64,000 nt of DNA from a bacterium (GCA_017542305.1 JAFXXK010000016.1:52114-116113), one strand, 5' to 3'. Counted from the first letter of the stretch, positions 8,259 through 18,476 are shown. A program made the numbers and translations. Notes: generated by a model from the sequence alone, not told the origin.

Positions 8259-9878
8259 GTGCAATTATTACTGATAACTATACTGGGATTACTACTGAGA
8301 CTGATTGGTATAAATAAACTTGAAGGGTTATGGAATGACGAATATGTATCGTGGATGATAGCTTCAACATCATTCAGCGACGGTTTTGTATCTGCAATGA
8401 AAGCACAATGTCATATGCCGTTTTATTATCTTTATTTAAAAATGTGCATGGCATGGGGCGGACAGAGCGATTTATTCCTGAGAATAACATCATTAATTCC
8501 CGGAGTTTTATCCGTAATTGTAATGTATTTTGTCGGGTTACAAAAAGATAAAAAGACCGCAATATATGCATCTTTACTAACAGCAATAAGCTCATTTTTA
8601 ATATATTATTCGCAGGAAGTAAGACTTTATTCACTTCTGTTTTTATTTTCGGCATTGTCCTTATTGTATTTTTTAAGATTTTTGAAAAACAAAAATTTAA
8701 CAAATCTGGGCGGACTGATATTGGCTGATTTTTTGATTTTATTCACCCATACAATAGGTTTTGTGTTTGTGTTCTTTCAGATATTGGCATTATCCGTTCT
8801 TATATTTAAAGAATATAAAAAACAGATTATTATATTATGGATTAGTTTGCTCTCATTAGGCGGAGTACTGCTACCGTTTGTATTAAATATCTTTGGAACA
8901 AAAAGTTTTTCTCAATGGTGGGGACATTTTACGTTATCAAAAATCGGATTTCTGTTTACCGATTATTTTTCGCCTGTCTTGACAAATCTTGTTAATGCTC
9001 CCGATAAATTGTTTTATAATCCGAACTTGGGTGCTATATGCTTAACCTTTATTACTCCGATAATAGCAATTTATTTTATCTATAAAGCAATTCATAAAAA
9101 CAAACAGAATATAACGTTGTTCTCGGTTTTTATCGGAACTGTAACAGTATTAGCTATTGCTGCCATTATGGGTAAACTTGTATTTATAACAAAATATTCT
9201 ATCGAAATATACCCGATTCTGCTATTTTTGGCTGCATACGGAGCTTCATCTTTCAAAAAACAATATATTGAAATTGCACTTGTTTCAATATTCTGTATAA
9301 TAAATTTGCTTTATCTTGTTTTAAGTCCATCATCGGCACCTAGAATGCCGAGAAATGAAGGGCATAAGATTGTTGCGGATTTACTTGAAAATGCAAAACC
9401 TCTGGAAGGAGATTATATTCTTACCGAATACTATAATCAGGACAGATTTAAGAAATATTTTGATTTTGATAAATACAATGTTGTATCAATTGCAAAAGGC
9501 AATTTCCCCGAATATTTATCAAATGATTATGATTATGCTCAGATATATTCAAACGGAAAAACTCTGTATAAACCTTTATTTGCAGAAGAACGGAGAGGCT
9601 ATCTGGAATATCGTCTAAAAACCGAAATTCTGGACAAACTTGAACAGGGCAAATCCGTATTTGTTATCACTAATAACAGCGTAGCTTTATATCCTCAGGA
9701 TATTATGGAAAGAATTGCCGGTGATGAATATTCTTATGAAAAAATACCAATAATGTTTTTAATTTTTTCTTATATAAATAATCATACAACAAATTACTTT
9801 GCGCAAAATCTTTCCGTAACCAGAATAGAAAGAAAAGGGGATTGGAGTATTATTAAGTTCACAAAATTTAACAAATAA
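8259..9878 (+). CDS. GT-C fold glycosyltransferase (GT39/ArnT-like)
   Basis: A 539-residue polytopic membrane protein with about 11-12 predicted helices and a C-terminal soluble part of roughly 160 residues. After the first helix, the lumenal loop contains EGLWNDEY (near residue 27), the acidic motif expected for polyprenyl-phosphate-sugar-using GT-C enzymes, then an HMPFYYLY motif near residue 53 and YSQEVRLYSL near residue 109. These fit the dolichyl-phosphate-mannose mannosyltransferase (GT39, ArnT) group. The likely role is transfer of a lipid-linked sugar to lipid A, another envelope lipid or protein. The start is GTG with GGGG about 11 bases upstream. Acceptor and sugar cannot be read from sequence. 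Confidence 0.8.
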   Translation: MQLLLITILGLLLRLIGINKLEGLWNDEYVSWMIASTSFSDGFVSAMKAQCHMPFYYLYLKMCMAWGGQSDLFLRITSLIPGVLSVIVMYFVGLQKDKKTAIYASLLTAISSFLIYYSQEVRLYSLLFLFSALSLLYFLRFLKNKNLTNLGGLILADFLILFTHTIGFVFVFFQILALSVLIFKEYKKQIIILWISLLSLGGVLLPFVLNIFGTKSFSQWWGHFTLSKIGFLFTDYFSPVLTNLVNAPDKLFYNPNLGAICLTFITPIIAIYFIYKAIHKNKQNITLFSVFIGTVTVLAIAAIMGKLVFITKYSIEIYPILLFLAAYGASSFKKQYIEIALVSIFCIINLLYLVLSPSSAPRMPRNEGHKIVADLLENAKPLEGDYILTEYYNQDRFKKYFDFDKYNVVSIAKGNFPEYLSNDYDYAQIYSNGKTLYKPLFAEERRGYLEYRLKTEILDKLEQGKSVFVITNNSVALYPQDIMERIAGDEYSYEKIPIMFLIFSYINNHTTNYFAQNLSVTRIERKGDWSIIKFTKFNK

Positions 9879-9945
9879 TAATGAAAAACGCAAAATTATT
9901 TTTTTATGAACGTAATATAAATACAAAGAAAGTGTTTTTGTGTGT

Positions 9946-11487
9946 ATGATAAAGATTAATGAAAGCGGGTATATAGGCGGGAAAGCCGGAGCTGTATTCA
10001 ACAATAACAGCCGTAAACGCAATTCCGACATGCCGGCATTTACCGGTAAAGTTCCTCAAATACCAACATCATCATTGAGAGATGCTGTAGAATATATTCT
10101 GCCGTCATCCACAAAGGCATTAAAATTTTTGGGGTCAAACGGCGGTGAAATTCAGAATATCATTATTAATGCTGTAGGTACAGGTCTTGTTGCCCCTATT
10201 TTTATTAAGTACAATTTCCTATCCGAAGCAGATGAAGACACAAGAACATATTCGGCATGGCGCCAACCTGTTTCTGCAGTCCTTGCAGTAGCTACTCAGG
10301 CAGGATTAACAGCACCGTTTTATAAGATTTTTGATAACTGGGCAAACAACGGAACATTTGGAGAAGCCCTGAACAAAACCCCGTTTCAGGATGAATACTA
10401 CATAACGAAATTAGTCAAAAAACAACATCCTAACGCTACAAAAAAACAGATACGCGATTATGTCAGAAACATAAAAGAAAGCCAAAGAAAAGCTCTTATA
10501 AACATGCTCGAAGAGGACAGTACCGTTTTCTATTCGAGAAAAGACGGCTCAAAACTAAAAATGAGTGATGCTTCATACCGAAACCTCCTGAATAGCACTA
10601 TAGATAAGTTAGCAAAAGCCGATAAAAAATATTTGGATAACATCGAAAAAACAATCGCAAAAAGAACTGCCCGAAGCAAATATTACAGAACACACAACAA
10701 GGAAGCAACAGATTTACTTGCAGAATTTAATACTGAAATATCAAAAGCAAGAAATATGAAAGAGATTAACTCTTACCTGTCCCAAAAAATTTTGGAACTC
10801 AAGAAAGATAAAAATTCCGGTGAAATGGTTGCCATTTTTGAAGAAGTCCGCCAAAGAGCCAAAGTAGTTTCCGGCGGAAAAGATGCAATTTCATTCAGCG
10901 ATGTTCAACAGGCATTAATAGAAAAAGTTCATAAGATGCAGGAGCATGTAAAAAAATATAAAGATATAAAAACCGATGCGGAAGTTGAACAAATTGTAGA
11001 AGGGATTGTTCATGAAGAAAAAACCAAATTACAGTCTGCAATAGATTTTTATAAATCACTTAAAACAAACATCAATGAAAAATCTAACATTACGGAATTA
11101 AGCAAACTTATTGAAGAAAAATGCAAAGAACTAAAAATCGAAAACAGCGGTTTGAATAAAAAATTTGTTGATGAAGTTGCAAATCAGCTTATATCGAGAT
11201 CAAAGACCAATATGAAATGGTACAAACAATTTGTAGGAATTTTTGTTTCATTATCAATTCTGCCGTTTACATGCACATTATTAAACTGGATATATCCGAG
11301 ATTTATGGATGTATTCTTCCCGAATCTTTCAAGTAAAAAACACGGAAAAGAAGCCTCAAAACTCGTAGAAATGGCACCAAAAATGTCCTCTTTTGCAAGC
11401 ACTAATTTAAAACCTTCACAGTTGGCTTCAGTTTCAATGTCAGGTAATAATTTCGACTCATTTAAAAAGAAATCGGAGGTTGCATAA
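9946..11487 (+). CDS. Lineage-specific membrane protein with coiled-coil middle, first gene of the 9.9-18.3 kb cluster
   Basis: A 513-residue protein of unknown function. The N-terminus is Gly/Asn-rich with the motif DMPAFTGKVP near residue 32. Two hydrophobic segments lie around residues 70-90 and 110-135, then a long Lys/Glu-rich helical region (about 175-420) that looks like a coiled coil, and a final membrane segment near residue 430 (FVGIFVSLSILPFTC). The order of helix, charged loop, helix resembles the next gene. A GTG two codons upstream (9940) is an alternative start; the ribosome site is weak for both. The stop overlaps the next start by one base. Confidence 0.75.
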   Translation: MIKINESGYIGGKAGAVFNNNSRKRNSDMPAFTGKVPQIPTSSLRDAVEYILPSSTKALKFLGSNGGEIQNIIINAVGTGLVAPIFIKYNFLSEADEDTRTYSAWRQPVSAVLAVATQAGLTAPFYKIFDNWANNGTFGEALNKTPFQDEYYITKLVKKQHPNATKKQIRDYVRNIKESQRKALINMLEEDSTVFYSRKDGSKLKMSDASYRNLLNSTIDKLAKADKKYLDNIEKTIAKRTARSKYYRTHNKEATDLLAEFNTEISKARNMKEINSYLSQKILELKKDKNSGEMVAIFEEVRQRAKVVSGGKDAISFSDVQQALIEKVHKMQEHVKKYKDIKTDAEVEQIVEGIVHEEKTKLQSAIDFYKSLKTNINEKSNITELSKLIEEKCKELKIENSGLNKKFVDEVANQLISRSKTNMKWYKQFVGIFVSLSILPFTCTLLNWIYPRFMDVFFPNLSSKKHGKEASKLVEMAPKMSSFASTNLKPSQLASVSMSGNNFDSFKKKSEVA

Positions 11488-12170
11488 TGGTAAGCATAAA
11501 ACCGATTTCAAGCGTAATTAATAAAGTTTATCGTAACTGTTTTGAAAAACCGATGGTCAATTTATCCGAAAGTAATTTCATGAATTACGGATATGACAAA
11601 TTCGGTTCGAATATAAGAAGTTTTATTGACGGAGTCGGTATATTATCAATCATCTTAAAAGACGGTGTCGGTTGTTATATGTATGTAACCCAAAGTCTTA
11701 ATAATAAAAGTATTCCTGATGATAAGAGAAAATTTGTTGCTGCATTAGACTTGACCAACGGCGGATTAATGATTGCAGCACAAATTATCATGCATAAGAC
11801 AATTTCAAACAAGATTATCCAGAGCAAAATGTTTAATCACCTGTTTGGAAAACAATTTGACAGAAACACATCAAAAATGCTTCATTCAATACTTAAACGT
11901 ACCGACAAATTTAAAGATGTTACACCGGAACAAGTATCGGAAGTATTGGCACAATATAAAGGTGATGCTTGCGATGCATTCGGTTCGTTAACATCTCTGA
12001 TAGCTGCGACTACGGTAGGTAAACGTATAATAGTTCCATTCATTGCAACTCCGCTTGCAAGTAAAGCTGAAAAATGGATGAATAAAGATAACAAGAATAC
12101 TACAGTAGATAAAGAAACCGCAAATATGTATAATCCGAACAAACATATTTCTATAGATAAAATTGTATAA
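11487..12170 (+). CDS. Lineage-specific membrane protein, second gene of the cluster
   Basis: A 227-residue protein of unknown function opening MVSIKPISSVINK. It has hydrophobic segments near residues 50-70 (GVGILSIILKDGVGCYMYV), 90-110 and 165-185 (SLIAATTVGKRIIVPFIATPL), with a charged stretch between them. The pattern resembles a shortened version of the preceding protein without its coiled coil, so the two may be distant paralogues; that is inference from layout only. A strong GGAGGT site lies inside the end of the previous gene and the start shares one base with its stop, so translation is coupled. Confidence 0.7.
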   Translation: MVSIKPISSVINKVYRNCFEKPMVNLSESNFMNYGYDKFGSNIRSFIDGVGILSIILKDGVGCYMYVTQSLNNKSIPDDKRKFVAALDLTNGGLMIAAQIIMHKTISNKIIQSKMFNHLFGKQFDRNTSKMLHSILKRTDKFKDVTPEQVSEVLAQYKGDACDAFGSLTSLIAATTVGKRIIVPFIATPLASKAEKWMNKDNKNTTVDKETANMYNPNKHISIDKIV

Positions 12171-12291
12171 TTTTATTCAGATAATATTTTGATACCGATT
12201 TTTACATAAATTTAATATATCTACAGAAACTAGCAAAAATTTTTATCTTTAGAGTTATTATAAAAAAATTTGTATAAACATAAGGAATTAT

Positions 12292-13755
12292 ATGTCATCA
12301 TCGAACTGTAAAATTGATTTTAAGGGGTCAACCGAGTATTACAATCAAATAAAATCTCTCAGGCTAAACAACAGTCATTATAACAATTCCTTTTATTCGG
12401 GTAAGTCTGCGGACATAACATTTACCCAAAATATAACAAATAAAATACCCTCTAGGTTCGTACAATATACAAATAAACTTATTACAGCATTATTAGCATT
12501 ACCATTAATAAGAAGGTTTACTTATCGTACGACCAAAGCAAATAAGCAGCTTGCCATACTGCTTGATAAAAAGCTGGATAATATAGAACCTCATATTAAA
12601 AGTTTTCAGGGGTACTGTGAAAATATTTATGCGGGATATACAAAAAAACTGAAAGAATTACCAAAAACAGAGTTCTCCGCTCAGGATACCACCATCAGCA
12701 GAATTCCTTCGGCTAAAAACAACACAGAATTACTGGAAATTGAGGATGAAGCCTTCTGCAATATTAACCAATGGTTTGAAGATAATTACAGGAATACGGC
12801 TCCCTCATCCGTAATGGAACAGGTAATCACTATTCACAAAGAATTTACAAATGTTATAAACTCTATCAGAAATAAAGTTGCGGATAATATCTCCGAAGAA
12901 ACAAGTATTCAGGACATCCCCGCTAATTTAACCAAAGGCAAAAATGCCGAAACTATTCTGACAATATTTAAAGAACACAGACAAAGAAAAATTGATGTTA
13001 TAGACAACTCAAAAACTTATACGACTAACTTATTTGATGCAGATGCAAAAGCTTATTTAGGGGATATTTTATCCAAATCGGACGAGTTAAGCCAAAAGAA
13101 ATATAAAATGCTTACTGACCTTATGGAAAGAATTAAATCCCGGACAAATACGGAAATAACACCTGTAAAAACTTCCGGAATCAGTCACCATAATATTACG
13201 GAAATGCTTCCCGTAAACACCCCTAAATCAATATATGACAACCCTGTTTATAAATTTTTGGCAATACCGGATAAAACTAAAGAAGATTACTCAGATTTTG
13301 TTTTATCCCTGTCAGAAAAATTCAGTTTACGGGATATGAAAATATTCAAAGAAAGATTAAATCTGAGAGCAGCACTAAGTTCCGCCGAATATGACAAACA
13401 ATGGTATAATGAACTTGCAAATCAGGTTTCTGATTTATGCGACAAAACAGAAAAAACTTTAACATCTGTTTTTGCTGCCCCAACAAAAGATATTGAAAAT
13501 ATAAGCGCCTCTGAGGCTGAAGCAAAATTAAGTATGCTGAGTAAAAAATTCGGCTATAAAAATATCGGACAAATGGTAAGCGATATACTGCAGCGCTACG
13601 GCATAAGAGCCGAAATATACGATAGTCCTGCTGCCACACTTTACAGAAAATACTCCGAGACTTTTGCTGAAAACTATTCAACGCTAATGCTCAATATTGA
13701 AAGAGCAAATAAAAAATTGTTTGATTGGAGGGAAATAAATGAAAGTATCATCTGA
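12292..13755 (+). CDS. Lineage-specific, mostly helical protein, third gene of the cluster
   Basis: A 487-residue protein I cannot place. The first ten residues are MSSSNCKIDF followed by KGS, the same sort of F-centred N-terminal element as its neighbours. A short hydrophobic segment (LITALLALPLI) is near residue 65. The rest is helical, rich in Lys, Asn, Thr and Glu, with no catalytic signature. AAGGA precedes the ATG. It lies 121 bases after the previous gene and overlaps the next by 17 bases, with the GGAGGG ribosome site of the next gene inside its last codons. Confidence 0.7.
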   Translation: MSSSNCKIDFKGSTEYYNQIKSLRLNNSHYNNSFYSGKSADITFTQNITNKIPSRFVQYTNKLITALLALPLIRRFTYRTTKANKQLAILLDKKLDNIEPHIKSFQGYCENIYAGYTKKLKELPKTEFSAQDTTISRIPSAKNNTELLEIEDEAFCNINQWFEDNYRNTAPSSVMEQVITIHKEFTNVINSIRNKVADNISEETSIQDIPANLTKGKNAETILTIFKEHRQRKIDVIDNSKTYTTNLFDADAKAYLGDILSKSDELSQKKYKMLTDLMERIKSRTNTEITPVKTSGISHHNITEMLPVNTPKSIYDNPVYKFLAIPDKTKEDYSDFVLSLSEKFSLRDMKIFKERLNLRAALSSAEYDKQWYNELANQVSDLCDKTEKTLTSVFAAPTKDIENISASEAEAKLSMLSKKFGYKNIGQMVSDILQRYGIRAEIYDSPAATLYRKYSETFAENYSTLMLNIERANKKLFDWREINESII

Positions 13756-16312
13756 TTATGCTTTAAAGCTAAATCCAAACAATACCGTTCATTCCCGACC
13801 GATACAAACAACAGCTTTGGAGGAATTTTCTCCGAAAATAAGGGAATATAACCCGCCTTATTATAAACCGCTCAGCTTCTGGGGCAGCGGATTTGAAAAT
13901 TATTTTCCGGAAGATATATTAGGCATATCAGAAAAAGAATTTGACGAATTGATTTTTAAAACAATTAAAAATCCCTCCAGGCGAGATGAGTTAACGGAAT
14001 ATATTACCGAACTAACCTCTCAAAACAGATTAACAATGAACTTTATAAATATGTGGAAGAAACAAATTCCGTCATTAGTATCACAGGGAATTGTATCATC
14101 CGTAACAGGCGAAACCTCCAGAGTTATACAAGCTGCTATTACAAACACATCCCGTAATTATACAAATTCCGCATTTCAAAAATTCTTAAGTTCGGATCAC
14201 CAACAGGAAATCATAAAAAAAGATTTGAAATCCGCCGGTGCAGGCTTAATGTCATACAAACTTTTTGCTTTGGCAAGCGCTGATCCCGAACCGTTCTCGA
14301 AAATAGGGTTATATGTTGCATCTCTTGGCGTTGGGGTTATAGGATATGCACAAAGAAGCAAAGATGCCCAGAAAATTCAGGATATGCAATATATTGAAGC
14401 TGTCAAAGAAATGCTGAAAATAGGGGTTCTTGATCCGTATATGCTGATTCAGCATATAGATAAATCAAGATTAAATCTGAACGGTGACAGACTTGAAAAA
14501 TATGAAAAATGGCAGGAAAACAGAAGTATTGAACTCAACTATCAAAAAACGGGAACAACAGTTGATACACACAACGATTTTGATACCCCGGAAGCTCTTC
14601 ATGCTCTGAATATGCTTACATACACTTTGCGAGATATGAACATGAAGGATACCGATATCGCTGATTTCTTACTCTTTTACGGAACAATATATGCGAGTAT
14701 GAAAGGGACAAGAGAAGCCGAATCCCTTACAAGAATGGCATTGAAAGCATATGAAGGTCTTATCGATGATGAAGAAGTCGTCAAAAATTATCCCGGACAC
14801 CGGAAAGGTATGAGGAAAAAAATCTGGGAAATAAAAGAAAATTTGGCATATCTCTATGAAACAAATCAAAAATATAATGAAGCCACAGAGTTATATGATG
14901 AGCTCAGAATGATACCCGAAAAACCTATTGCTCTGAGGGCTTTGCTGAATTATCTCGATATCAGCAGCAAATTAAACAATAAATATTACAATTTGAAAGT
15001 TATGTATGATGAAGATGCCAAAATTTCAATAACAGCAAAAAGGAAAAAGGCATACGCCGACTTTTTAAATTCAGATACATATAAATATAATTCCGAAAAA
15101 CTGCATGCAATGAATCAGGAAGATTTCAACAGTATTGTGTATGCACGTCTTATCACAAAAAATTTGGATTATCCGACTTATAAATCACTTGCAATGAAAT
15201 TGGCACAATTACCTTTAGAGAGCATTGATATTTCACCTGAAGAAATATACAAAAAATCTATTGAGTATAAATATTTAACAGATAAAGCCTTTGACGGTAT
15301 TGAAAAATCAGTTGTTCAAAAGCAGATAGATAACCTTACGGTTCTTGGTAAAAAGCTTGAAGAAGATGTAACAAACGGGGAACTTGCGGCAGTATCCGCA
15401 CACGATAAGGCTATGTATTTGATAGGTGCAGGTATACTGAACGGAAACCTTAGAAACATAGTTACGGACATACTCAAAAAACCGGATATTAAATGTAATG
15501 AAATTGATGCTGAAATACTGGGAATTTGCGCAAATAATATGATTTCGTCAATGACGGATAAAGAAGCCATGACAGAATATTTTTACGAAAATTCCAACCC
15601 GCTCTATATAAATATGTATATAAAACAGCTGAGCATAATAAAAGAACTGTACGGCTACAGCTCCCGAAAAACTTATGAAACTTTTGCAAACATCATAAAA
15701 CATGACTACTCAACCCAAAGAATCGGAATGATACACATTCCGGAAATGAAAACCGCACCGGAAGATATAAAAAAAGACTTGCTGCCTGAGCTGTACGCAA
15801 AATACGCAAGAGCAAAAGAACTCGATATTCTCTCTATGGAAGGATTTTTCGCAACCGAACAACTTGCACTTGATGTCATAGTTCCTTATGTAAAATATTT
15901 TGAAACCACGAAAAAGATTGATGAAACCGTTTTAATGAGTTTTCTGAAATGCCTTGATAAAATATATAAAGATAATCCTGCGGCTCAGGGGGAATACGAT
16001 TTTGACCTGCGTCCAAGAAATATCTTAGGAATGTATTACAATGACAATACGCCTATGTTTGATGAAATTAACCGCTACGGAAACGAAAGTGAATATGAAA
16101 AATATCACAAATACTTAAATTGGGAATCCGTAAAAGACAACATAGAAAGATGGGTTCAGAAATCACCCGGCATATACAGAGCCAATGAACGCAAATTCCT
16201 TAGTATGTGCAGATATCATGACATTGTATTTTTTGCAAATTCGCATAGAAAAAAAATGGATGCTCAAATAACAGATATTGAAAACAAAGTTAATTTACCG
16301 CAAATTATATAA
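13739..16312 (+). CDS. Large lineage-specific protein with a TPR-like central region, fourth gene of the cluster
   Basis: An 857-residue protein of unknown function. The N-terminal 50 residues are polar and end in PLSFWGSGFE, an F-centred motif near residue 47. A hydrophobic segment near residues 175-200 (KIGLYVASLGVGVIGYAQ) could be membrane-inserted or a buried hairpin. Residues of about 280-420 show paired amphipathic helices with spacing like tetratricopeptide repeats, including an ENLAYLYETNQKYNEATELY element near 365. The remainder is helical. GGAGGG lies seven bases before the ATG. It is the largest protein of the cluster and could be a scaffold, which is only inference. Confidence 0.7.
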   Translation: MKVSSDYALKLNPNNTVHSRPIQTTALEEFSPKIREYNPPYYKPLSFWGSGFENYFPEDILGISEKEFDELIFKTIKNPSRRDELTEYITELTSQNRLTMNFINMWKKQIPSLVSQGIVSSVTGETSRVIQAAITNTSRNYTNSAFQKFLSSDHQQEIIKKDLKSAGAGLMSYKLFALASADPEPFSKIGLYVASLGVGVIGYAQRSKDAQKIQDMQYIEAVKEMLKIGVLDPYMLIQHIDKSRLNLNGDRLEKYEKWQENRSIELNYQKTGTTVDTHNDFDTPEALHALNMLTYTLRDMNMKDTDIADFLLFYGTIYASMKGTREAESLTRMALKAYEGLIDDEEVVKNYPGHRKGMRKKIWEIKENLAYLYETNQKYNEATELYDELRMIPEKPIALRALLNYLDISSKLNNKYYNLKVMYDEDAKISITAKRKKAYADFLNSDTYKYNSEKLHAMNQEDFNSIVYARLITKNLDYPTYKSLAMKLAQLPLESIDISPEEIYKKSIEYKYLTDKAFDGIEKSVVQKQIDNLTVLGKKLEEDVTNGELAAVSAHDKAMYLIGAGILNGNLRNIVTDILKKPDIKCNEIDAEILGICANNMISSMTDKEAMTEYFYENSNPLYINMYIKQLSIIKELYGYSSRKTYETFANIIKHDYSTQRIGMIHIPEMKTAPEDIKKDLLPELYAKYARAKELDILSMEGFFATEQLALDVIVPYVKYFETTKKIDETVLMSFLKCLDKIYKDNPAAQGEYDFDLRPRNILGMYYNDNTPMFDEINRYGNESEYEKYHKYLNWESVKDNIERWVQKSPGIYRANERKFLSMCRYHDIVFFANSHRKKMDAQITDIENKVNLPQII

Positions 16313-16327
16313 AAAAGGAGAAATTTT

Positions 16328-16774
16328 ATGAGAATAACACCTGTATACCAAAATTATTACAGTCCTAAATTCACTTCAAACCGTGATTTGAGTGACAGCC
16401 TGAAAGATAAAATATCTCAGGGTTTATCGAATCTGATTAACGGAGATAATGACGAATTTATACCTATGCAGCCGACTCAGCCAATAGTAGTCAGAGAAGT
16501 GAAAATATATAAAAGTGAAGGACACGGCAAAACAGAAGCTGTTGCCGGAGTAGGAGGTCTTGGCGGAGGTATAGGAATTTCAAAATTAAAAGGAAAAGGT
16601 TCTTCCGATAATACAGAAAACAAAACTGACTTTAACAAAATAGCAGAAGAATCAGTTCAAGAAACAAGAACAAACAATCAGGATGAATATTCGGATATTT
16701 CCGATGATGTTGATCAGCAAGAAGACTTAGAAATAACTCTTGATGACGATATGGATGATTACGACGAGGAGTAA
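16328..16774 (+). CDS. Small protein with Gly-rich middle and acidic tail, fifth gene of the cluster
   Basis: A 148-residue protein starting MRITPVYQNYYSPKFTSN, very like the start of the next gene (MRIAPV...). A glycine-rich segment (VAGVGGLGGGIGISKLKG) lies near residues 73-92, and the last 45 residues are strongly acidic, ending in DDDMDDYDEE. No domain is recognised. AGGAG lies eight bases before the ATG. The acidic, disordered tail and Gly-rich hinge suggest a binding or secreted accessory protein, as in some type-VI or surface chaperones, but there is no direct support. Confidence 0.7.
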   Translation: MRITPVYQNYYSPKFTSNRDLSDSLKDKISQGLSNLINGDNDEFIPMQPTQPIVVREVKIYKSEGHGKTEAVAGVGGLGGGIGISKLKGKGSSDNTENKTDFNKIAEESVQETRTNNQDEYSDISDDVDQQEDLEITLDDDMDDYDEE

Positions 16775-16779
16775 ACAAA

Positions 16780-17766
16780 TTGCGTATAGCACCTGTTAAA
16801 ATATATCCTGACAAACTCTCTTATAATAAAACGAACAGAGGCAAAGAACACTCCGTTGTTAATTCATACAACAGCGAGCCGTCTTTTAATGCGAATATGA
16901 GCAAGTTGACATATCAGGCATCACTTGATTATCACTTCGGACAAATACACAGTATTGATCCATACCGAATTGAACAGTATTTTGCGAATAACAATATTCA
17001 GGCATTTTTCAGAGAGGGAACGGATTATGGCAAAAAAATGGTTGCATACTGCTGTTATCAGGCTTCCGAAATCTTCAAACAACTGCATTACCCGCAGCCA
17101 AGATGTGTAGGAATAGCTGATTTCAGACGTATCAGGGGTGCGGAAACGGCAACAGGACTTTCATTCTATGCTTCTCAACAAATTTCTCCTTATGAAGTCT
17201 ACAGACCGCTTACCGCAATTTTTAATACATTTCACGAAAAAAGACCTATTTATGCAAAAGATGGGAAAGCAATACCCGTTGATTGGGAACATTTCATAGA
17301 AGTTATGGAAGAAGCCAGAAACAACGGTTTTCTGTCAACAAACCATTTTATGAGCCCGTTTATACATGAATATGCGCATAATCTGCACTATCACAAAATA
17401 TACTCTAAATTTGGAGCACCCGAACCTACACCGGGATATGCGTATAATCCGAATGTGTTACAAGACGTATTTTATAAGATGAACAAAGATTTATACCAAC
17501 AAACTCCGAATACTAACTATATTGCAAACTACATATCAAGATATATTCCTGATGTAATTGCAAAAGATATAAGTTACTACGGCTCTACCGCTTTACCGGA
17601 AGCCTTTGCGGAAGCATTTACAAAAGAGGTTGTAAAATGTCTTGACCCGTTCTCTCTACGTCTTGTTAAAAACCCGTTCCCGATGAAAAGTGATAAAGAA
17701 ATTATTAACAAAGTATTGTACGAGACCTACGAAGGACTTGTAGGCGACGGGAAAGGAGTAGTCTGA
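16780..17766 (+). CDS. Zincin-type metallopeptidase-like protein, sixth gene of the cluster
   Basis: A 328-residue protein with a metallopeptidase signature, HEYAHNLHYH near residue 200 (HExxH), and a downstream LPEAFAEAF near residue 270 whose Glu could be the third zinc ligand, as in gluzincins of the lethal-factor type. No signal peptide is present; the N-terminus MRIAPVKIYPDKLSY and a PSFNANM motif near residue 36 match the style of its neighbours. The start is TTG: AGGAG lies eight bases upstream inside the end of the previous gene, and the N-terminal similarity to that gene supports it. Its substrate is unknown; processing of the cluster's own products is one possibility. Confidence 0.75.
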   Translation: MRIAPVKIYPDKLSYNKTNRGKEHSVVNSYNSEPSFNANMSKLTYQASLDYHFGQIHSIDPYRIEQYFANNNIQAFFREGTDYGKKMVAYCCYQASEIFKQLHYPQPRCVGIADFRRIRGAETATGLSFYASQQISPYEVYRPLTAIFNTFHEKRPIYAKDGKAIPVDWEHFIEVMEEARNNGFLSTNHFMSPFIHEYAHNLHYHKIYSKFGAPEPTPGYAYNPNVLQDVFYKMNKDLYQQTPNTNYIANYISRYIPDVIAKDISYYGSTALPEAFAEAFTKEVVKCLDPFSLRLVKNPFPMKSDKEIINKVLYETYEGLVGDGKGVV

Positions 17767-18326
17767 TGTATTGTAATATAATACCGAATTTAGCATACAG
17801 AAACCCGTATATGCCTCAACACCGATACGGAACACCTTATCCGAGTTACGGAACACCTGTTACAAAACCGCAAAAAGTAGTTGATGCGGAAGCAAAATTG
17901 TACCTATATTCAAATCCAGAAAATCTGATTAACGATTACAAAAATAATCCCGAATACCAAAAACTGCTCGGGAACAGTTTTTTTAATACCAAAATCGGAC
18001 AACAAAACCTTATTAACATCATTGCTAATCTTGAATATTCGAAAAACAGAACTACAGTTAACAATTTTTATTACCCGATAGGATATTTTGACGGCGGTAT
18101 AAGCAAAAAAATGGAAAATGCCGACATTACAAAATGTTTAAAAAACATAGAAAAAATTGCAAATAACAAACACATTGCACAAAGTATAAAAGATTATGCC
18201 ATCGCTAATTCGGGAAATCTCAGGTATCAAATTATTTCTCTCAATGCAATAAATAACATTCCACCCGAAAACATACAACAAATCGAACAGGCTTTAACAA
18301 ACCCGCTTACTTTTGTGTATTTCTGA
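17766..18326 (+). CDS. Tyr/Pro-rich small protein, last gene of the cluster
   Basis: A 186-residue protein of unknown function. The N-terminus is rich in Tyr, Pro, Arg and Asn with a short repeat, RYGTPYPSYGTPV near residue 20. The rest is helical and Asn-rich. No signal peptide or membrane span is seen. The start shares one base with the stop of the metallopeptidase gene and is preceded by AGGAG, so it is coupled to it and may be its substrate, inhibitor or partner. No terminator hairpin follows directly; the cluster runs into the repeat-containing gap at 18.4 kb. Confidence 0.65.
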   Translation: MYCNIIPNLAYRNPYMPQHRYGTPYPSYGTPVTKPQKVVDAEAKLYLYSNPENLINDYKNNPEYQKLLGNSFFNTKIGQQNLINIIANLEYSKNRTTVNNFYYPIGYFDGGISKKMENADITKCLKNIEKIANNKHIAQSIKDYAIANSGNLRYQIISLNAINNIPPENIQQIEQALTNPLTFVYF

Positions 18327-18381
18327 TGAACCACAACCCGTTTAAAATTATTATGCCTATGAAATTAACTATTAATATGCA

Positions 18382-18417
18382 GTCTTTCGCAAATAGCCTG
18401 CAATTCTCAAACTGACT
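18382..18417. repeat. 36-bp direct repeat, left copy
   Basis: Positions 18382-18417 match 20391-20426 at 31 of 36 bases in the same orientation, including TCGCAAATA and CCTGCAATT identical in both. The copies enclose the XRE/Imm-like cassette (spacing 2009 bases). Part of this copy (AATTCTCAAAC, 18402-18412) also forms an 11-bp inverted repeat with GTTTGAGAATT at 18447-18457. They could be old recombination or insertion boundaries. Confidence 0.6.
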
Positions 18418-18476
18418 ATGAAAATATAATTGTGAATTAACGTACGGTTTGAGAATTTATCAGTATATATGAAATT

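Noticed and set aside
18382..18457. Inverted repeat (AATTCTCAAAC/GTTTGAGAATT) considered as an integron attC site
   Set aside because: No core consensus, no integron integrase and no second attC-like hairpin near; the spacing is not typical.
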